This document shows positions 32,020-44,692 of a DNA stretch of 64,000 bases, in pieces. Source of the DNA: Siniperca chuatsi (taxonomy: Eukaryota > Chordata > Actinopteri > Centrarchiformes > Sinipercidae); assembly GCF_020085105.1 (NCBI RefSeq), contig NC_058043.1, positions 819,501 to 883,500 on the forward strand, in the 5' to 3' direction. The notes beneath the pieces are model-generated. The model had not been told where the DNA came from, did not search any database, and was given only the letters and a program-made list of their open reading frames with translations. Position 1 is the first letter of the stretch; each line of letters opens with the position of its first letter. A program made the translations under genes and the position numbers.

Positions 32020-32560
32020 AGGAATATGAGTATTAATATGACTGGATTCATTTAGGCTAACATATTCTTCATGACCCAGCCAGGTTCCAGTAAGAAAAAA
32101 TAAGTCAGTATGATATTAAATCATTCACTAGTACAGCTTTGGATGACAGAGATCTGATGTTTAAGAGTCCACAATTAATTCTCCTATTTTTTTGTGCTAT
32201 TTCAGCGTTTTTGTTTAGGTTTTTATGTATAACTCCTCTTCTGTTAACTTTTGTTTTTATTAATTTAAGTGGTCGGGGGCAGACACCGTCACTAAGGAGT
32301 TTTGGGTGGGTAACTGCTCTGGAAGCGCAGAGAAGCATGTAGGACTGCAACTCTGCCTCCTGGTCTCAACTCTGACTTGTCATGGTTTTGGTCCACTAAT
32401 AAACTTGGCGAGATTTCTGGATATGAGAGCTGCTCCATCCAAAGTGGGATGAATGCCGTCTCTCCTAATCAGGCCAGGTCTTCCCCAGAAAGTCCGCCAA
32501 TCATCTATTCTTTCTGTTGCTTCACAGACTTTAGAGATGGACAGTGACATTTACTAACAA
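32020..32560 (-). pseudogene. LINE endonuclease-domain fragment
   Basis: On the minus strand the translation contains INCGLLNIRSLSSKAVLVND and then, after a one-base break, DLFFLTGTWLGHEEYVSLNE. This corresponds to the start of the apurinic-type endonuclease of a fish LINE, where the GLLNIRSL Asn and the TETWL Glu sit in the active site. Here the Glu of TETWL reads as Gly, so the catalytic Glu is lost. The upstream part (DGIHPTLDGAALISRNLAKF) is typical of the same family. The copy is a dead fragment with no reverse transcriptase attached. Confidence 0.8.
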
Positions 32561-32889
32561 GAAAAACTGACTGTGCATAAAGACAAAGTCAATAACTAAT
32601 GAGGGCATTGTAATAAATATCAAATTCATATCAATTGTTAATAAATACAGGCATTTATATAAATTCAAAAGCTAATTATACACTTTAAAGACACAAGCTG
32701 CTCTGACAAAATAGACCTGGTGCTATGTATAAAACTATGTGTAGATTCATGACTAAAACTCAAACCCTCAAATATGCATACATCATCAGATTTATAAAGC
32801 TGTACGCCTGGTTCTGTTTTATAAATGTCAATCATTGTGAAACTCACTTCCACTCCCACTGTTAGCCATAAATGGACGTAGAAACGTTA

Positions 32890-33235
32890 ATCTGCTTATC
32901 AATACTTGTGTCTCCTTCACTAGTCTGTAGACTGTCAATGAAAAGAGTTTCACCGTTTTGCCGTATCAGTGCAGTTCTACAACAAAACTGGAGCAGCTGT
33001 CTTTTGCACATGGACCTGCACCACTATCTCAGTCACCATCATTCAGCAACAGAGAGGTAATCAATGATTCAGTTTACAGCGCTCATATCCAAACAGACTT
33101 TCCAAAGAGCTTCACAATAAAGGATCAAATGAAAAGATCAGAAATACAGGAAATTAATGTAAAACTGAAAAAACCACACAATCAGTAAAACTGGTTATCG
33201 ATCCAAATAAACAATGTTTTATTATCAAACCTTAG
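32890..33235 (+). repeat. Diverged dispersed repeat (pair with 16385-16780)
   Basis: Shares ordered blocks with 16385-16780, including the GTAATCAATGATT and AACTGGTTATCGATCC regions. A TAAATGTTTTATTATC-like end is common to both. Confidence 0.55.
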
Positions 33236-33989
33236 TCTCATCTCTAAACTCCATACGCTGGTCTGAGGTCTGCGTATATTTGTCTTTTCTAAACACCAGT
33301 TTACATGTGGGAAATGGCGTATGCGTGGTTTCTGTTGTCATCAAGATGCTCCAGTCAGGAGTCCGCTGGACACTGACACGCCGACATTGGGGGTAAAAGT
33401 ACGTATAAATGTGAAGCCCCTTCACTTCACATGCCTGAAACACTGCAGGTGAAAGTGAGGGCAAAGAAGTCATGCTGGTGGACCTGCAGTACACCTTCAC
33501 CTCCACCTCTAACCACCTTCAGCAGGCGACAGAACATTTTATTCCTCCATCTTTGATAACTCTGTAAATAAGTGTAAACCCAGCAGCCGGCCCAGGCTGG
33601 TTTATAATGTTGTTCTCTTGTACTGTAAATCTCCCTTTAATGCAGCCAAGAAAAATCCCTGCCGATCGCAAAGCTATGAGCAAAAGTGTGATCAAACTTC
33701 TGAGCTGCTCAGGCCATCTGTTACCCAAAATAACTGCAACCGCAGTCGTCTGGCGGTCTCTCTTCTCCTCCCTGATGCACCTTATTTACACAGAAAGAGA
33801 GGCAGAAGGGATCTCAGCAGAACAGACAAACCTCCTGGGTTCTGTTTCTCTACAACACAGATAAGTCGTCAGTCAGACGGACTGTTGAATGTCATCTTTT
33901 ACGCTGAAGCTCAATGACTGTTTGCGGACTCCACCAGAGCTACACGCAGCCTAATGCAGCCTCTGTCCTCAAACTATTACCTCGCAGTC
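33236..33989. other. No gene recognised
   Basis: Non-coding sequence with open frames of about 90 codons on both strands but no domain character. Confidence 0.5.
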
Positions 33990-34187
33990 CTCCTGAAAAC
34001 CAAGTGTTGACCCTCAAAAAGCCGTGAGGACTTAAAGATTCGTCCCCACGGTGACATGAGTCCCCAGTCCGTGTGCATTCAGGTTGAAGTCCCCACTGGG
34101 ATATAAGAACAAGGAACACACACACACACACAGTCACACACACACACGCACAGTCACAAACATGCACACACACACACACACACGCAC
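33990..34187. repeat. GTCCCCA repeat copy plus CA microsatellites
   Basis: A diverged copy of the repeat at 1255-1445 (TCGTCCCCACGG, GAGTCCCCAG, AAGTCCCCACTGGG) followed by interrupted (CA)n tracts to 34187. Confidence 0.6.
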
Positions 34188-34947
34188 AAAGCTCGAATCT
34201 TTTCAGATGTATTAAGACGAGCAGAGGTGAGGTCTGATATCTGGAAACCACACAGGTTTTTTATTACAGTGTTTCTGGACTTGTGAGATCCATTTCTGTG
34301 TTTCTTGACGTAAGAAGTGCAGGCTGTGCAGTATTACAGGCTGACATTTATCTGGCAGAATGAATAACAAGTTAACCCTAATCCGGAGACTGGCTAACAT
34401 GACGGCGGCTAATTTCCCTTGTCAGACGGGAGACTGTGATCAGCCCCAACATCTGAGCTTTCACTGTCAGAGTCAGTGTGTGCAGTGGCCACTGGAGACC
34501 ACGCACACATCGCACGGTGGATTCATACTTAAAGGAAAATGAGGGTATTTTTCAACCTGCTGTGTTTCCCATTAATGTGGCTCAAGGTGTGTTTCCTTTC
34601 AGATCTACCTGAAGCGATGGGCTCCAGTTGTAGCAACTGATCAGTAAGTTGTGCCTTTTATCCCTTGTTGAGTCAGCGCTAATATACACGCTTCATCCGG
34701 GCTGCTGTTTTCTCCATGCGGCTGCGTTATGTCGTGCTCTGCGGCCTCTCAGCAGCGCTCACAGAGGCTGGAGTGACAGGTTCGGGGGGGGGGGTATTGT
34801 TTTCCCAGCAGACTGAGATTTATCAGGCGGCCGTGAATCATCAGAGTCCCTGCTGAAGTCAGTGGAGTCGCTCTGTCACTTAAACACTGACTGGAACCGA
34901 GTTGTTGCTCCCGGCGGGATCGCAGCACGTCTGTCATTCTTAAACAG

Positions 34948-34948
<1 letters not shown>

Positions 34949-34988
<40 letters not shown>
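34949..34988 (+). repeat. (CA)n microsatellite in unit 1
   Basis: About 20 CA units. The corresponding tract in unit 2 (40087-40145) is interrupted by CATATGCACACATG, so this locus differs between units. Confidence 0.95.
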
Positions 34989-34990
<2 letters not shown>

Positions 34991-36381
34991 CACAAGACAG
35001 CACAAGTTAATAAAATACCCACGTAAGAGTGAGACTCGTATCCATGACATCAGGTGCACAGATTTGTGTCAAAACTGTAGCTAAATGAATATTTTACACA
35101 AGTCTGCAGTCTACGTCAGGAAACTGATCTGATGACAGATTTAAACAACAATAATGAAACGGACCGGCTGGTTAAATATGAAACCTCATGTGCGGATTGT
35201 GGAAATATAAATCCTGGGCCCAGATGAATCAAACCTCTGTGAATTATGCTCAATAATGGTAATAAGAGTCAGCTGAGGAGGAACAATCGGACACATGTAT
35301 CCGACTGACTTCCTGTGAAGTGCAGCTCTCAAGCGATCACGTGATTAATCACATGATCTGAGATAAGGATCTAATTTGATTATGTTTGATATCTAATCTA
35401 ATTTTAAAACTGGAAAATGTATTTGTGTGAAATCCTTAATATGTTTGGTTAACATGTTAAATCAACAACTGTCTAATACATTTCTGAAGAATAAACATAT
35501 AAATAAATATGAAATAATAGAAGATCGGCTGAAACAAAAGGTTTGTTTCTGTAAAAATCACGAGAAGAGTTTGCAGCGCGTCGAGTGCCGACAGTGTGAC
35601 ATCCTGTCGATGTTCTGAGTTATACGTATTCAGCTTCAGTGTATTATTCATGTTCAGAACGTGTGCAGCCATCTAGGATCTACTCCGCAGGTTCTCTGGT
35701 ATTTAACTGTTTTTAAGTCGTAAGAAATTTCAGAAATAGCTTTTCTTCTTAAGCTCGTGAGCAGGCGTAAAAGTAAAAGGAGGTTGGGCTACTTTTATCA
35801 CAACGGAGTCGGTTGAAGCTCTGAGATTAAAGACTTTTGTGTCTGTGTTGGTGAACCTTGTGCTGGAGGTAACCTCGTTCTGAGGCTGAGAGGAAGCCTG
35901 GCTTCAGTGCGCACTCCTGGGGCGCGCCGCCGGCCCTCTCCGGCTCCGCAGGTTACACAGCCGTCCCACACGGTATCACACATGCAAATGAATCCACGAC
36001 TTTCACTTTGCAACGGCTGGACAGTAGAACTGTTCTGAATCACTGAAACACCTTTAACTCAAAACTTTTCCCCTTCAAAAACTGCTGAAGCTTTTTTCCT
36101 GTTTGCCCTTATCAGCGTTAAATATCAGAGTTCAGCTTGGCAGGAAAATTGAGTGAGGACTCTGGATGTTATTTGAAGTAAGTTCAAAAGTTTTTTAGGG
36201 GCAACAAAGTAAAGCAGCAGAGTGCACGTAAAGGGGAAGTAAGGACAAAGTATTAGTATGCCAGCTTTCACGGAGTCTGGTTTAATGTGGGACTTGGGGA
36301 CACACTCGATCATCCCGGGAGGAAAGCAAGCAGGAAACACACACACCAGCGATGCTCGGATCATCGGCTGGCCTGCGCTCA

Positions 36382-36383
<2 letters not shown>

Positions 36384-36426
<43 letters not shown>

Positions 36427-36427
36427 C
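36384..36427 (+). repeat. (TTA)n microsatellite in unit 1
   Basis: About 14 to 15 TTA units; the same locus in unit 2 is shorter. It produces poly-Leu and poly-Ile conceptual peptides that have no meaning. Confidence 0.95.
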
Positions 36428-36578
36428 AGTAAAACACCAAGAACATCAGACACGCCTCGTTCTGTAGTCAGGAAGTAAGAGTGAAGGTCACGTTCAGTGG
36501 GGAGGTGACACATTTAAGCAACTCAAATACTGACAAAGGAAAGCTTCCCCATGCTAGCATCATGCCAGATGCCACGGC

Positions 36579-36606
36579 GGCCCCTGAGGGCCGGCCCTCA
36601 GGGGCC
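36579..36606. repeat. 28-bp perfect GC palindrome, unit 1
   Basis: GGCCCCTGAGGGCC is followed directly by its reverse complement, with no spacer. The centre is GGCCGGCC. A related GAGGGGCCCCTGAGGG sequence lies about 140 bp downstream. The palindrome is unchanged in unit 2 (41733-41760). Confidence 0.95.
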
Positions 36607-37552
36607 TCGATAACGTCCGCCGGAGGCTCTTGTTGTGGATGAAGTCCCCTGTGGATAATAAGTTTTGGGACAGCTGTGATGAAACAGATAAAAGGTGTTG
36701 ACCAGTGCTGGAGGTGCATTGTGTTACCTGAGGGGCCCCTGAGGGACAACAGCTGCTGACTGATCTGATACACGAACTGAAAACGTCTTTACCTGCCGGC
36801 CTTTAATTCAGACTCGTCGTGTTGAAAGCGTGTTTATTCGCATGTTAAATTAGCATCAGATTAACGTGAAGGGCTGCGGGTCTGAAAGGGGCTGGAGAGA
36901 CCTGCTTCCAGGGTGTTTATTGGAGGAAGCTGTTTGCTATCTGTCAAACTCACCACACCAGCAAGGGCAGAATATTCACATGAATCACGAGCACTTATAT
37001 TTTATTTTACTTACATGAATGAAATCAGTCGCCAGAAGTCAGTCAGCACTTCTGTCTCTCAGTACAGTGTCAAACGGGGACAGACTCTCTGAGGACGTGG
37101 ACTTTCTTCTGAACACTAATTCCCTCCTGACTCTGTCTCTTAATGCGGGGCGTGTCACTTCCCGTGCTGCACTAACACCAACAGGATTCAAAGTATTTAC
37201 CAATCAGTGAATACTCTCTGTAAAACCCTGGAGCTCGTCTGCGGGAGAGCATCAGAGTCTTTAAGCCCGTTATGCCAGCAGACAGCGAGAAACCTGCCAG
37301 AGCCTCAGCCTGGAGTCGGTCCTCGCTTATGAAAACACGTCAGCCTCCATATTTAAGACTTGATTCTACAATAAGATTAGAACCGTCACATAGAAACACC
37401 TCGCAAAGACAATAAATAAGTAAATTACACTAAAATATAGATGCTGCATTCAAGTCAAACTGAAATCTTTTGTGTAAAGACATAAAACTGATGATACTAC
37501 AGCTATAGTGCATATTATAAAGAGGTATATATGTATATACTGTATATATACA

Positions 37553-37600
37553 GAAGACATACACTTATGTACATATATATGTACATAAGTGTATGTCTTC
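37553..37600. repeat. 48-bp perfect AT-rich palindrome, unit 1
   Basis: Arms of 24 bp starting GAAGACATACACTTATGTAC meet with no spacer at ATATATAT. Both arms match perfectly. It is unchanged in unit 2 (42708-42755). It could extrude as a cruciform. No coding or RNA gene role is evident. Confidence 0.95.
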
Positions 37601-37754
37601 CTTGTGCCCTACCATTAAAATATAATATAGTCAGCAGGACATTTTCAGCCCTGAGTAGTTGTCTGCAGGTATAGCCTGAGAAGCAAGACCCTGGGGTAAA
37701 AAGGTACACAAAGCAATATGTATATATACATTTTCAGCCCTGAGTATGTATGTA

Positions 37755-37764
37755 TGTTTATATG

Positions 37765-37840
<76 letters not shown>
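37755..37840. repeat. (TA)n-rich tract, unit 1
   Basis: Mostly TA dinucleotides with TATG interruptions, ending in a short CACACA run. It is shorter in unit 2. Just upstream, ACATTTTCAGCCCTGAGTA occurs twice within 100 bp (about 37639 and 37729), a small local duplication. Confidence 0.95.
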
Positions 37841-39187
37841 ATGATTTCTTTAAATGAATTCGTCATATTTGTGTTGGATCTGGATTGAGAGATGTGTGAC
37901 CACAGTGAGTAATCCCAGCGTGAGAATTTAACAGAGATAAAATAATCTTTTCAGCAATATATTAATATAGTAATATTTACCTCCGCCGTCCAACCGTAAC
38001 TCACTATGTCCACACTTTACATGGCTGCCAGCACCCGCACACACATTAACTGCTTTATGATCTGCTGCACTCATCGCTCTCTCTCTCTCTATGTATATAC
38101 ATATGCATACATATATACTGCACGTTGTATATGAGAATCTCATACGTTACAAAAGCACATACACCAGCCTGGCTTGCGTTGTCATGGTAACTGCAGCTCC
38201 TCTAGATAGGGGACTCCGCTGGAAAGTGAAGAAGAGAAAAGGGCGACCTGTGAATGAATGTCTACATGAGTGTGTGTAAATGTTCCTCGCGGCTTTATTC
38301 TGCCATGAGCAACATGCTTGTGTGATAATTGTCAGCTGGTGTGTGAGAAGAAGCGGCACCCATGCTGGAAAACAGCAGTTAGTTCAAAGGTTGAATGATA
38401 TGAAGCGGCTCTAAGCCTTTAATTATGACACTCATGCCCTCTTCTCTCCAGTGAATCCGCAAATAAAATGTATCGTCATCATTTATTAAGAATCCTGCAG
38501 CATAATGTCCGATTACAGCTTTTCTAACCTCTTCTGCCCAGCCAAATCTCTTTTTATAGACCGACAGTCCCGTCTCCTAGAAATTACGTCTATGTAGTAG
38601 TTCTAATTTGTTTTCCCAATTACGTTGTGGCGACAAACGTAATCTCTGGCTGTGTTACGTTCAGAAGCAATGTTTTTTCGAGTGAATGAAGCGCTACTTT
38701 CATGCACCACGCAGTATATTAATAAACACATTGTGTCTCGTGCTTCTGCAGAATCCTTCTGTTTTCAGCCAGACCGTGATCTCATCCCAAGAGCTGCGAG
38801 TGTGTGAACATAACTATAAAAATGCTGTAGTCACTACCAGTGGATATTGTATTCCAAGACTGGATATTTTGGTGGAAAACGAATGAAATATGTTGTCAGT
38901 GAACATTTTACAGATACGTTCAGTATTAACATTTAATTAACATTAACATTTAAATGAATTAACGTCATGATGTTAATTGAAGTGACATGACCCCGGCGGC
39001 ACTGTTTCCTTCAAATTTGCTGTATAGAAACGTAATTTCTGAGACAGTGTTGAGCCTGATGTGAGAAGAATCTCCTTAATGTAAAATTGGCTCATTCATA
39101 GTGTTCTACTTTATTTCCTTTGAGCACATTAGATGATTTATCACAGTGATCTCATCATCATCGAGACCGACAAGACATGCTTTTTAT

Positions 39188-39547
39188 TTCTCTCTGTGCT
39201 GCTGCAGCCGTTACCGACGGCATTCAGTTTAGATGTTTTCCCAACAAGTCCTCCAAAGTAAACGACAAAATGTGTTTGTAACTGCCCTCTGGATAACTGA
39301 GCATCATCTGCAGCTGTGGGAGACACTGTGGTTCTGAATGATCTGGCTGAGAGGACGCATGTATATTGAAAAGAACAGAGGCCCAAGAATGGACCCCTGA
39401 GGAACACCGCAATTAAAATGACAACAGAGAAGGTTCTGTTGGAGAGGTATAAACGTAGCAGATGTAGAGCAGTCCTCTTAAGACCAACCCGGGTTTCTAG
39501 ACGTGCAAGAGAACAAAGTGATCGATCATGTCAAGCACGAGGACTGA
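39188..39547 (-). pseudogene. LINE reverse-transcriptase fragment, unit 1
   Basis: On the minus strand the translation contains YLSNRTFSV-like residues (near 39440) and, in another frame, the reverse-transcriptase block GVPQGSILGPL at about 39376-39411, then FSIYM. A degraded ADDAQL follows where the catalytic YADDTQL box is expected (about 39300). Stops and frame shifts occur throughout. The duplication breakpoint at 39549 lies inside the upstream part of this LINE fragment. Confidence 0.75.
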
Positions 39548-40086
39548 GCGGCTAATTTCCCCTGTCAGACGGGAGACTGTGATCAGCCCCAACATCTGAG
39601 CTTTCACTGTCAGAGTCAGTGTGTGCAGTGGCCACTGGAGACCACGCACACATCGCACGGTGGATTCATACTTAAAGGAAAATGAGGGTATTTTTCAACC
39701 TGCTGTGTTTCCCATTAATGTGGCTCAAGGTGTGTTTCCTTTCAGATCTACCTGAAGCGATGGGCTCCAGTTGTAGCAACTGATCAGTAAGTTGTGCCTT
39801 TTATCCCTTGTTGAGTCAGCGCTAATATACACGCTTCATCCGGGCTGCTGTTTTCTCCATGCGGCTGCGTTATGTCGTGCTCTGCGGCCTCTCAGCAGCG
39901 CTCACAGAGGCTGGAGTGACAGGTTCGGGGGTATTGTTTTCCCAGCAGACTGAGATTTATCAGGCGGCCGTGAATCATCAGAGTCCCTGCTGAAGTCAGT
40001 GGAGTCGCTCTGTCACTTAAACACTGACTGGAACCGAGTTGTTGCTCCCGGCGGGATCGCAGCACGTCTGTCATTCTTAAACAGAA

Positions 40087-40145
40087 ACACACACACACAC
40101 ACACACACATATGCACACATGCACACACACACACACACACACACA
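40087..40145 (+). repeat. (CA)n microsatellite in unit 2
   Basis: Interrupted CA repeats (…CACATATGCACACATGCACA…), longer than the uninterrupted tract at the same place in unit 1. Confidence 0.95.
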
Positions 40146-41544
40146 TGCACAAGACAGCACAAGTTAATAAAATACCCACGTAAGAGTGAGACTCGTATCC
40201 ATGACATCAGGTGCACAGATTTGTGTCAAAACTGTAGCTAAATGAATATTTTACACAAGTCTGCAGTCTACGTCAGGAAACTGATCTGATGACAGATTTA
40301 AACAACAATAATGAAACGGACCGGCTGGTTAAATATGAAACCTCATGTGCGGATTGTGGAAATATAAATCCTGGGCCCAGATGAATCAAACCTCTGTGAA
40401 TTATGCTCAATAATGGTAATAAGAGTCAGCTGAGGAGGAACAATCGGACACATGTATCCGACTGACTTCCTGTGAAGTGCAGCTCTCAAGCGATCACGTG
40501 ATTAATCACATGATCTGAGATAAGGATCTAATTTGATTATGTTTGATATCTAATCTAATTTTAAAACTGGAAAATGTATTTGTGTGAAATCCTTAATATG
40601 TTTGGTTAACATGTTAAATCAACAACTGTCTAATACATTTCTGAAGAATAAACATATAAATAAATATGAAATAATAGAAGATCGGCTGAAACAAAAAGGT
40701 TTGTTTCTGTAAAAATCACGAGAAGAGTTTGCAGCCGCGTCGAGTGCCGACAGTGTGACATCCTGTCGATGTTCTGAGTTATACGTATTCAGCTTCAGTG
40801 TATTATTCATGTTCAGAACGTGTGCAGCCATCTAGGATCTACTCCGCAGGTTCTCTGGTATTTAACTGTTTTTAAGTCGTAAGAAATTTCAGAAATAGCT
40901 TTTCTTCTTAAGCTCGTGAGCAGGCGTAAAAGTAAAAGGAGGTTGGGCTACTTTTATCACAACGGAGTCGGTTCGAAGCTCTGAGATTAAAGACTTTTGT
41001 GTCTGTGTTGGTGAACCTTGTGCTGGAGGTAACCTCGTTCTGAGGCTGAGAGGAAGCCTGGCTTCAGTGCGCACTCCTGGGGCCGCGCTCGGCCGGCCCT
41101 CTCCGGCTCCGCAGGTTACACAGCCGTCCTACACGGTATCACACATGCAAATGAATCCACGACTTTCACTTTGCAACGGCTGGACAGTAGAACTGTTCTG
41201 AATCACTGAAACACCTTTAACTCAAAACTTTTCCCCTTCAAAAACTGCTGAAGCTTTTTTCCTGTTTGCCCTTATCAGCGTTAAATATCAGAGTTCAGCT
41301 TGGCAGGAAAATTGAGTGAGGACTCTGGATGTTATTTGAAGTAAGTTCAAAAGTTTTTTAGGGGCAACAAAGTAAAGCAGCAGAGTGCACGTAAAGGGGA
41401 AGTAAGGACAAAGTATTAGTATGCCAGCTTTCACGGAGTCTGGTTTAATGTGGGACTTGGGGACACACTCGATCATCCCGGGAGGAAAGCAAGCAGGAAA
41501 CACACACACCAGCGATGCTCGGATCATCGGCTGGCCTGCGCTCA

Positions 41545-41546
<2 letters not shown>

Positions 41547-41580
<34 letters not shown>
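41547..41580 (+). repeat. (TTA)n microsatellite in unit 2
   Basis: About 11 TTA units, shorter than in unit 1. Confidence 0.95.
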
Positions 41581-41732
41581 CAGTAAAACACCAAGAACAT
41601 CAGACACGCCTCGTTCTGTAGTCAGGAAGTAAGAGTGAAGGTCACGTTCAGTGGGGAGGTGACACATTTAAGCAACTCAAATACTGACAAAGGAAAGCTT
41701 CCCCATGCTAGCATCATGCCAGCTGCCACGGC

Positions 41733-41760
41733 GGCCCCTGAGGGCCGGCCCTCAGGGGCC
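41733..41760. repeat. 28-bp perfect GC palindrome, unit 2
   Basis: Same palindrome as at 36579-36606, unchanged. Confidence 0.95.
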
Positions 41761-42707
41761 TCGATAACGTCCGCAGGAGGCTCTTGTTGTGGATGAAGTC
41801 CCCTGTGGATAATAAGTTTTGGGACAGCTGTGATGAAACAGATAAAAGGTGTTGACCAGTGCTGGAGGTGCATTGTGTTACCTGAGGGGCCCCTGAGGGA
41901 CAACAGCTGCTGACTGATCTGATACACGAACTGAAAACGTCTTTACCTGCCGGCCTTTAATTCAGACTCGTCGTGTTGAAAGCGTGTTTATTCGCATGTT
42001 AAATTAGCATCAGATTAACGTGAAGGGCTGCGGGTCTGAAAGGGGCTGGAGAGACCTGCTTCCAGGGTGTTTATTGGAGGAAGCTGCTTGCTATCTGTCA
42101 AACTCACCACACCAGCAAGGGCAGAATATTCACATGAATCACGAGCACTTATATTTTATTTTACTTACATGAATGAAATCAGTCGTCAGAAGTCAGTCAG
42201 CACTTCTGTCTCTCAGTACAGTGTCAAACGGGGACAGACTCTCTGAGGACGTGGACTTTCTTCTGAACACTAATTCCCTCCTGACTCTGTCTCTTAATGC
42301 GGGGCGTGTCACTTCCCGTGCTGCACTAACACCAACAGGATTCAAAGTATTTACCAATCAGTGAATACTCTCTGTAAAACCCCTGGAGCTCGTCTGCGGG
42401 AGAGCATCAGAGTCTTTAAGCCCGTTATGCCAGCAGACAGCGAGAAACCTGCCAGAGCCTCAGCCTGGAGTCGGTCCTCGCTTATGAAAACACGTCAGCC
42501 TCCATATTTAAGACTTGATTCTACAATAAGATTAGAACCGTCACATAGAAACACCTCGCAAAGACAATAAATAAGTAAATTACACTAAAATATAGATGCT
42601 GCATTCAAGTCAAACTGAAATCTTTTGTGTAAAGACATAAAACTGATGATACTACAGCTATAGTGCATATTATAAAGAGGTATATATGTATATACTGTAT
42701 ATATACA

Positions 42708-42755
42708 GAAGACATACACTTATGTACATATATATGTACATAAGTGTATGTCTTC
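42708..42755. repeat. 48-bp perfect AT-rich palindrome, unit 2
   Basis: Same palindrome as at 37553-37600, unchanged. Confidence 0.95.
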
Positions 42756-42902
42756 CTTGTGCCCTACCATTAAAATATAATATAGTCAGCAGGACATTTT
42801 CAGCCCTGAGTAGTTGTCTGCAGGTATAGCCTGAGAAGCAAGACCCTGGGGTAAAAAGGTACACAAAGCAATATGTATATATACATTTTCAGCCCTGAGT
42901 AT

Positions 42903-42932
42903 GTATGTATGTTTATATGTATATATATATAT

Positions 42933-42977
<45 letters not shown>

Positions 42978-42985
42978 CACACACA
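42903..42985. repeat. (TA)n-rich tract, unit 2
   Basis: Shorter version of the tract at 37755-37840, with an extra TTTATA interruption. Confidence 0.95.
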
Positions 42986-44334
42986 CAATGATTTCTTTAA
43001 ATGAATTCGTCATATTTGTGTTGGATCTGGATTGAGAGATGTGTGACCACAGTGAGTAATCCCAGCGTGAGAATTTAACAGAGATAAAATAATCTTTTCA
43101 GCAATATATTAATATAGTAATATTTACCTCCGCCGTCCAACCGTAACTCACTATGTCCACACTTTACATGGCTGCCAGCACCCGCACACACATTAACTGC
43201 TTTATGATCTGCTGCACTCATCGCTCTCTCTCTCTCTATGTATATACATATGCATACATATATACTGCACGTTGTATATGAGAATCTCATACGTTACAAA
43301 AGCACATACACCAGCCTGGCTTGCGTTGTCATGGTAACTGCAGCTCCTCTAGATAGGGACTCCGCTGGAAAGTGAAGAAGAGAAAAGGGCGACCTGTGAA
43401 TGAATGTCTACATGAGTGTGTGTAAATGTTCCTCGCGGCTTTATTCTGCCATGAGCAACATGCTTGTGTGATAATTGTCAGCTGGTGTGTGAGAAGAAGC
43501 GGCACCCATGCTGGAAAACAGCAGTTAGTTCAAAGGTTGAATGATATGAAGCGGCTCTAAGCCTTTAATTATGACACTCATGCCCTCTTCTCTCCAGTGA
43601 ATCCGCCAAATAAAATGTATCGTCATCATTTATTAAGAATCCTGCAGCATAATGTCCGATTACAGCTTTTCTAACCTCTTCTGCCCAGCCAAATCTCTTT
43701 TTATAGACCGACAGTCCCGTCTCCTAGAAATTACGTCTATGTAGTAGTTCTAATTTGTTTTCCCAATTACGTTGTGGCGACAAACGTAATCTCTGGCTGT
43801 GTTACGTTCAGAAGCAATGTTTTTTCGAGTGAATGAAGCGCTACTTTCATGCACCACGCAGTATATTAATAAACACATTGTGTCTCGTGCTTCTGCAGAA
43901 TCCTTCTGTTTTCAGCCAGACCGTGATCTCATCCCAAGAGCTGCGAGTGTGTGAACATAACTATAAAAATGCTGTAGTCACTACCAGTGGATATTGTATT
44001 CCAAGACTGGATATTTTGGTGGAAAACGAATGAAATATGTTGTCAGTGAACATTTTACAGATACGTTCAGTATTAACATTTAATTAACATTAACATTTAA
44101 ATGAATTAACGTCATGATGTTAATTGAAGTGACATGACCCCGGCGGCACTGTTTCCTTCAAATTTGCTGTATAGAAACGTAATTTCTGAGACAGTGTTGA
44201 GCCTGATGTGAGAAGAATCTCCTTAATGTAAAATTGGCTCATTCATAGTGTTCTACTTTATTTCCTTTGAGCACATTAGATGATTTATCACAGTGATCTC
44301 ATCATCATCGAGACCGACAAGACATGCTTTTATT

Positions 44335-44692
44335 TCTCTCTGTGCTGCTGCAGCGTTACCGACGGCATTCAGTTTAGATGTTTTCCCAACAAGTCCTCCA
44401 AAGTAAACGACAAAATGTGTTTGTAACTGCCCTCTGGATAACTGAGCATCATCTGCAGCTGTGGGAGACACTGTGGTTCTGAATGATCTGGCTGAGAGGA
44501 CGCATGTATATTGAAAAGAACAGAGGCCCAAGAATGGACCCCTGAGGAACACCGCAATTAAAATGACAACAGAGAAGGTTCTGTTGGAGAGGTATAAACG
44601 TAGCAGATGTAGAGCAGTCCTCTTAAGACCAACCCGGGTTTCTAGACGTGCAAGAGAACAAAGTGATCGATCATGTCAAGCACGAGGACTGA
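44335..44692 (-). pseudogene. LINE reverse-transcriptase fragment, unit 2
   Basis: Second copy of the fragment at 39188-39547 with the same GVPQGSILGPL block. It ends at the outer breakpoint of the duplication (44694), after which the sequence is different from unit 1. Confidence 0.75.

Larger units (their letters stand above)
34405..39549 (+). repeat. 5.15-kb tandem duplication, unit 1
   Basis: The sequence from GCGGCTAATTTCCCTTGTCA to GCACGAGGACTGAGC is repeated immediately as unit 2. The junction GACTGAGCGGCTAATTT joins the end of the unit directly to its start, with about 2 bp (GC at 39548-39549) shared. It contains no recognisable gene: its contents are a (CA)n tract, a (TTA)n tract, two perfect palindromes, an AT-rich tract and a LINE reverse-transcriptase fragment at its right end. 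Several identical open frames occur in both units, but they have no domain character. Confidence 0.95.

Noticed and set aside
36384..36427. Poly-Leu and poly-Ile peptides
   Set aside because: Artefact of the (TTA)n microsatellite.
36125..41545. Matching open frames in both tandem units, such as the 85-codon frame at 36125-36382 and 41288-41545
   Set aside because: Their identity is due to the recent duplication, not selection. They have no domain or splice context, and some are disrupted by copy-specific indels.
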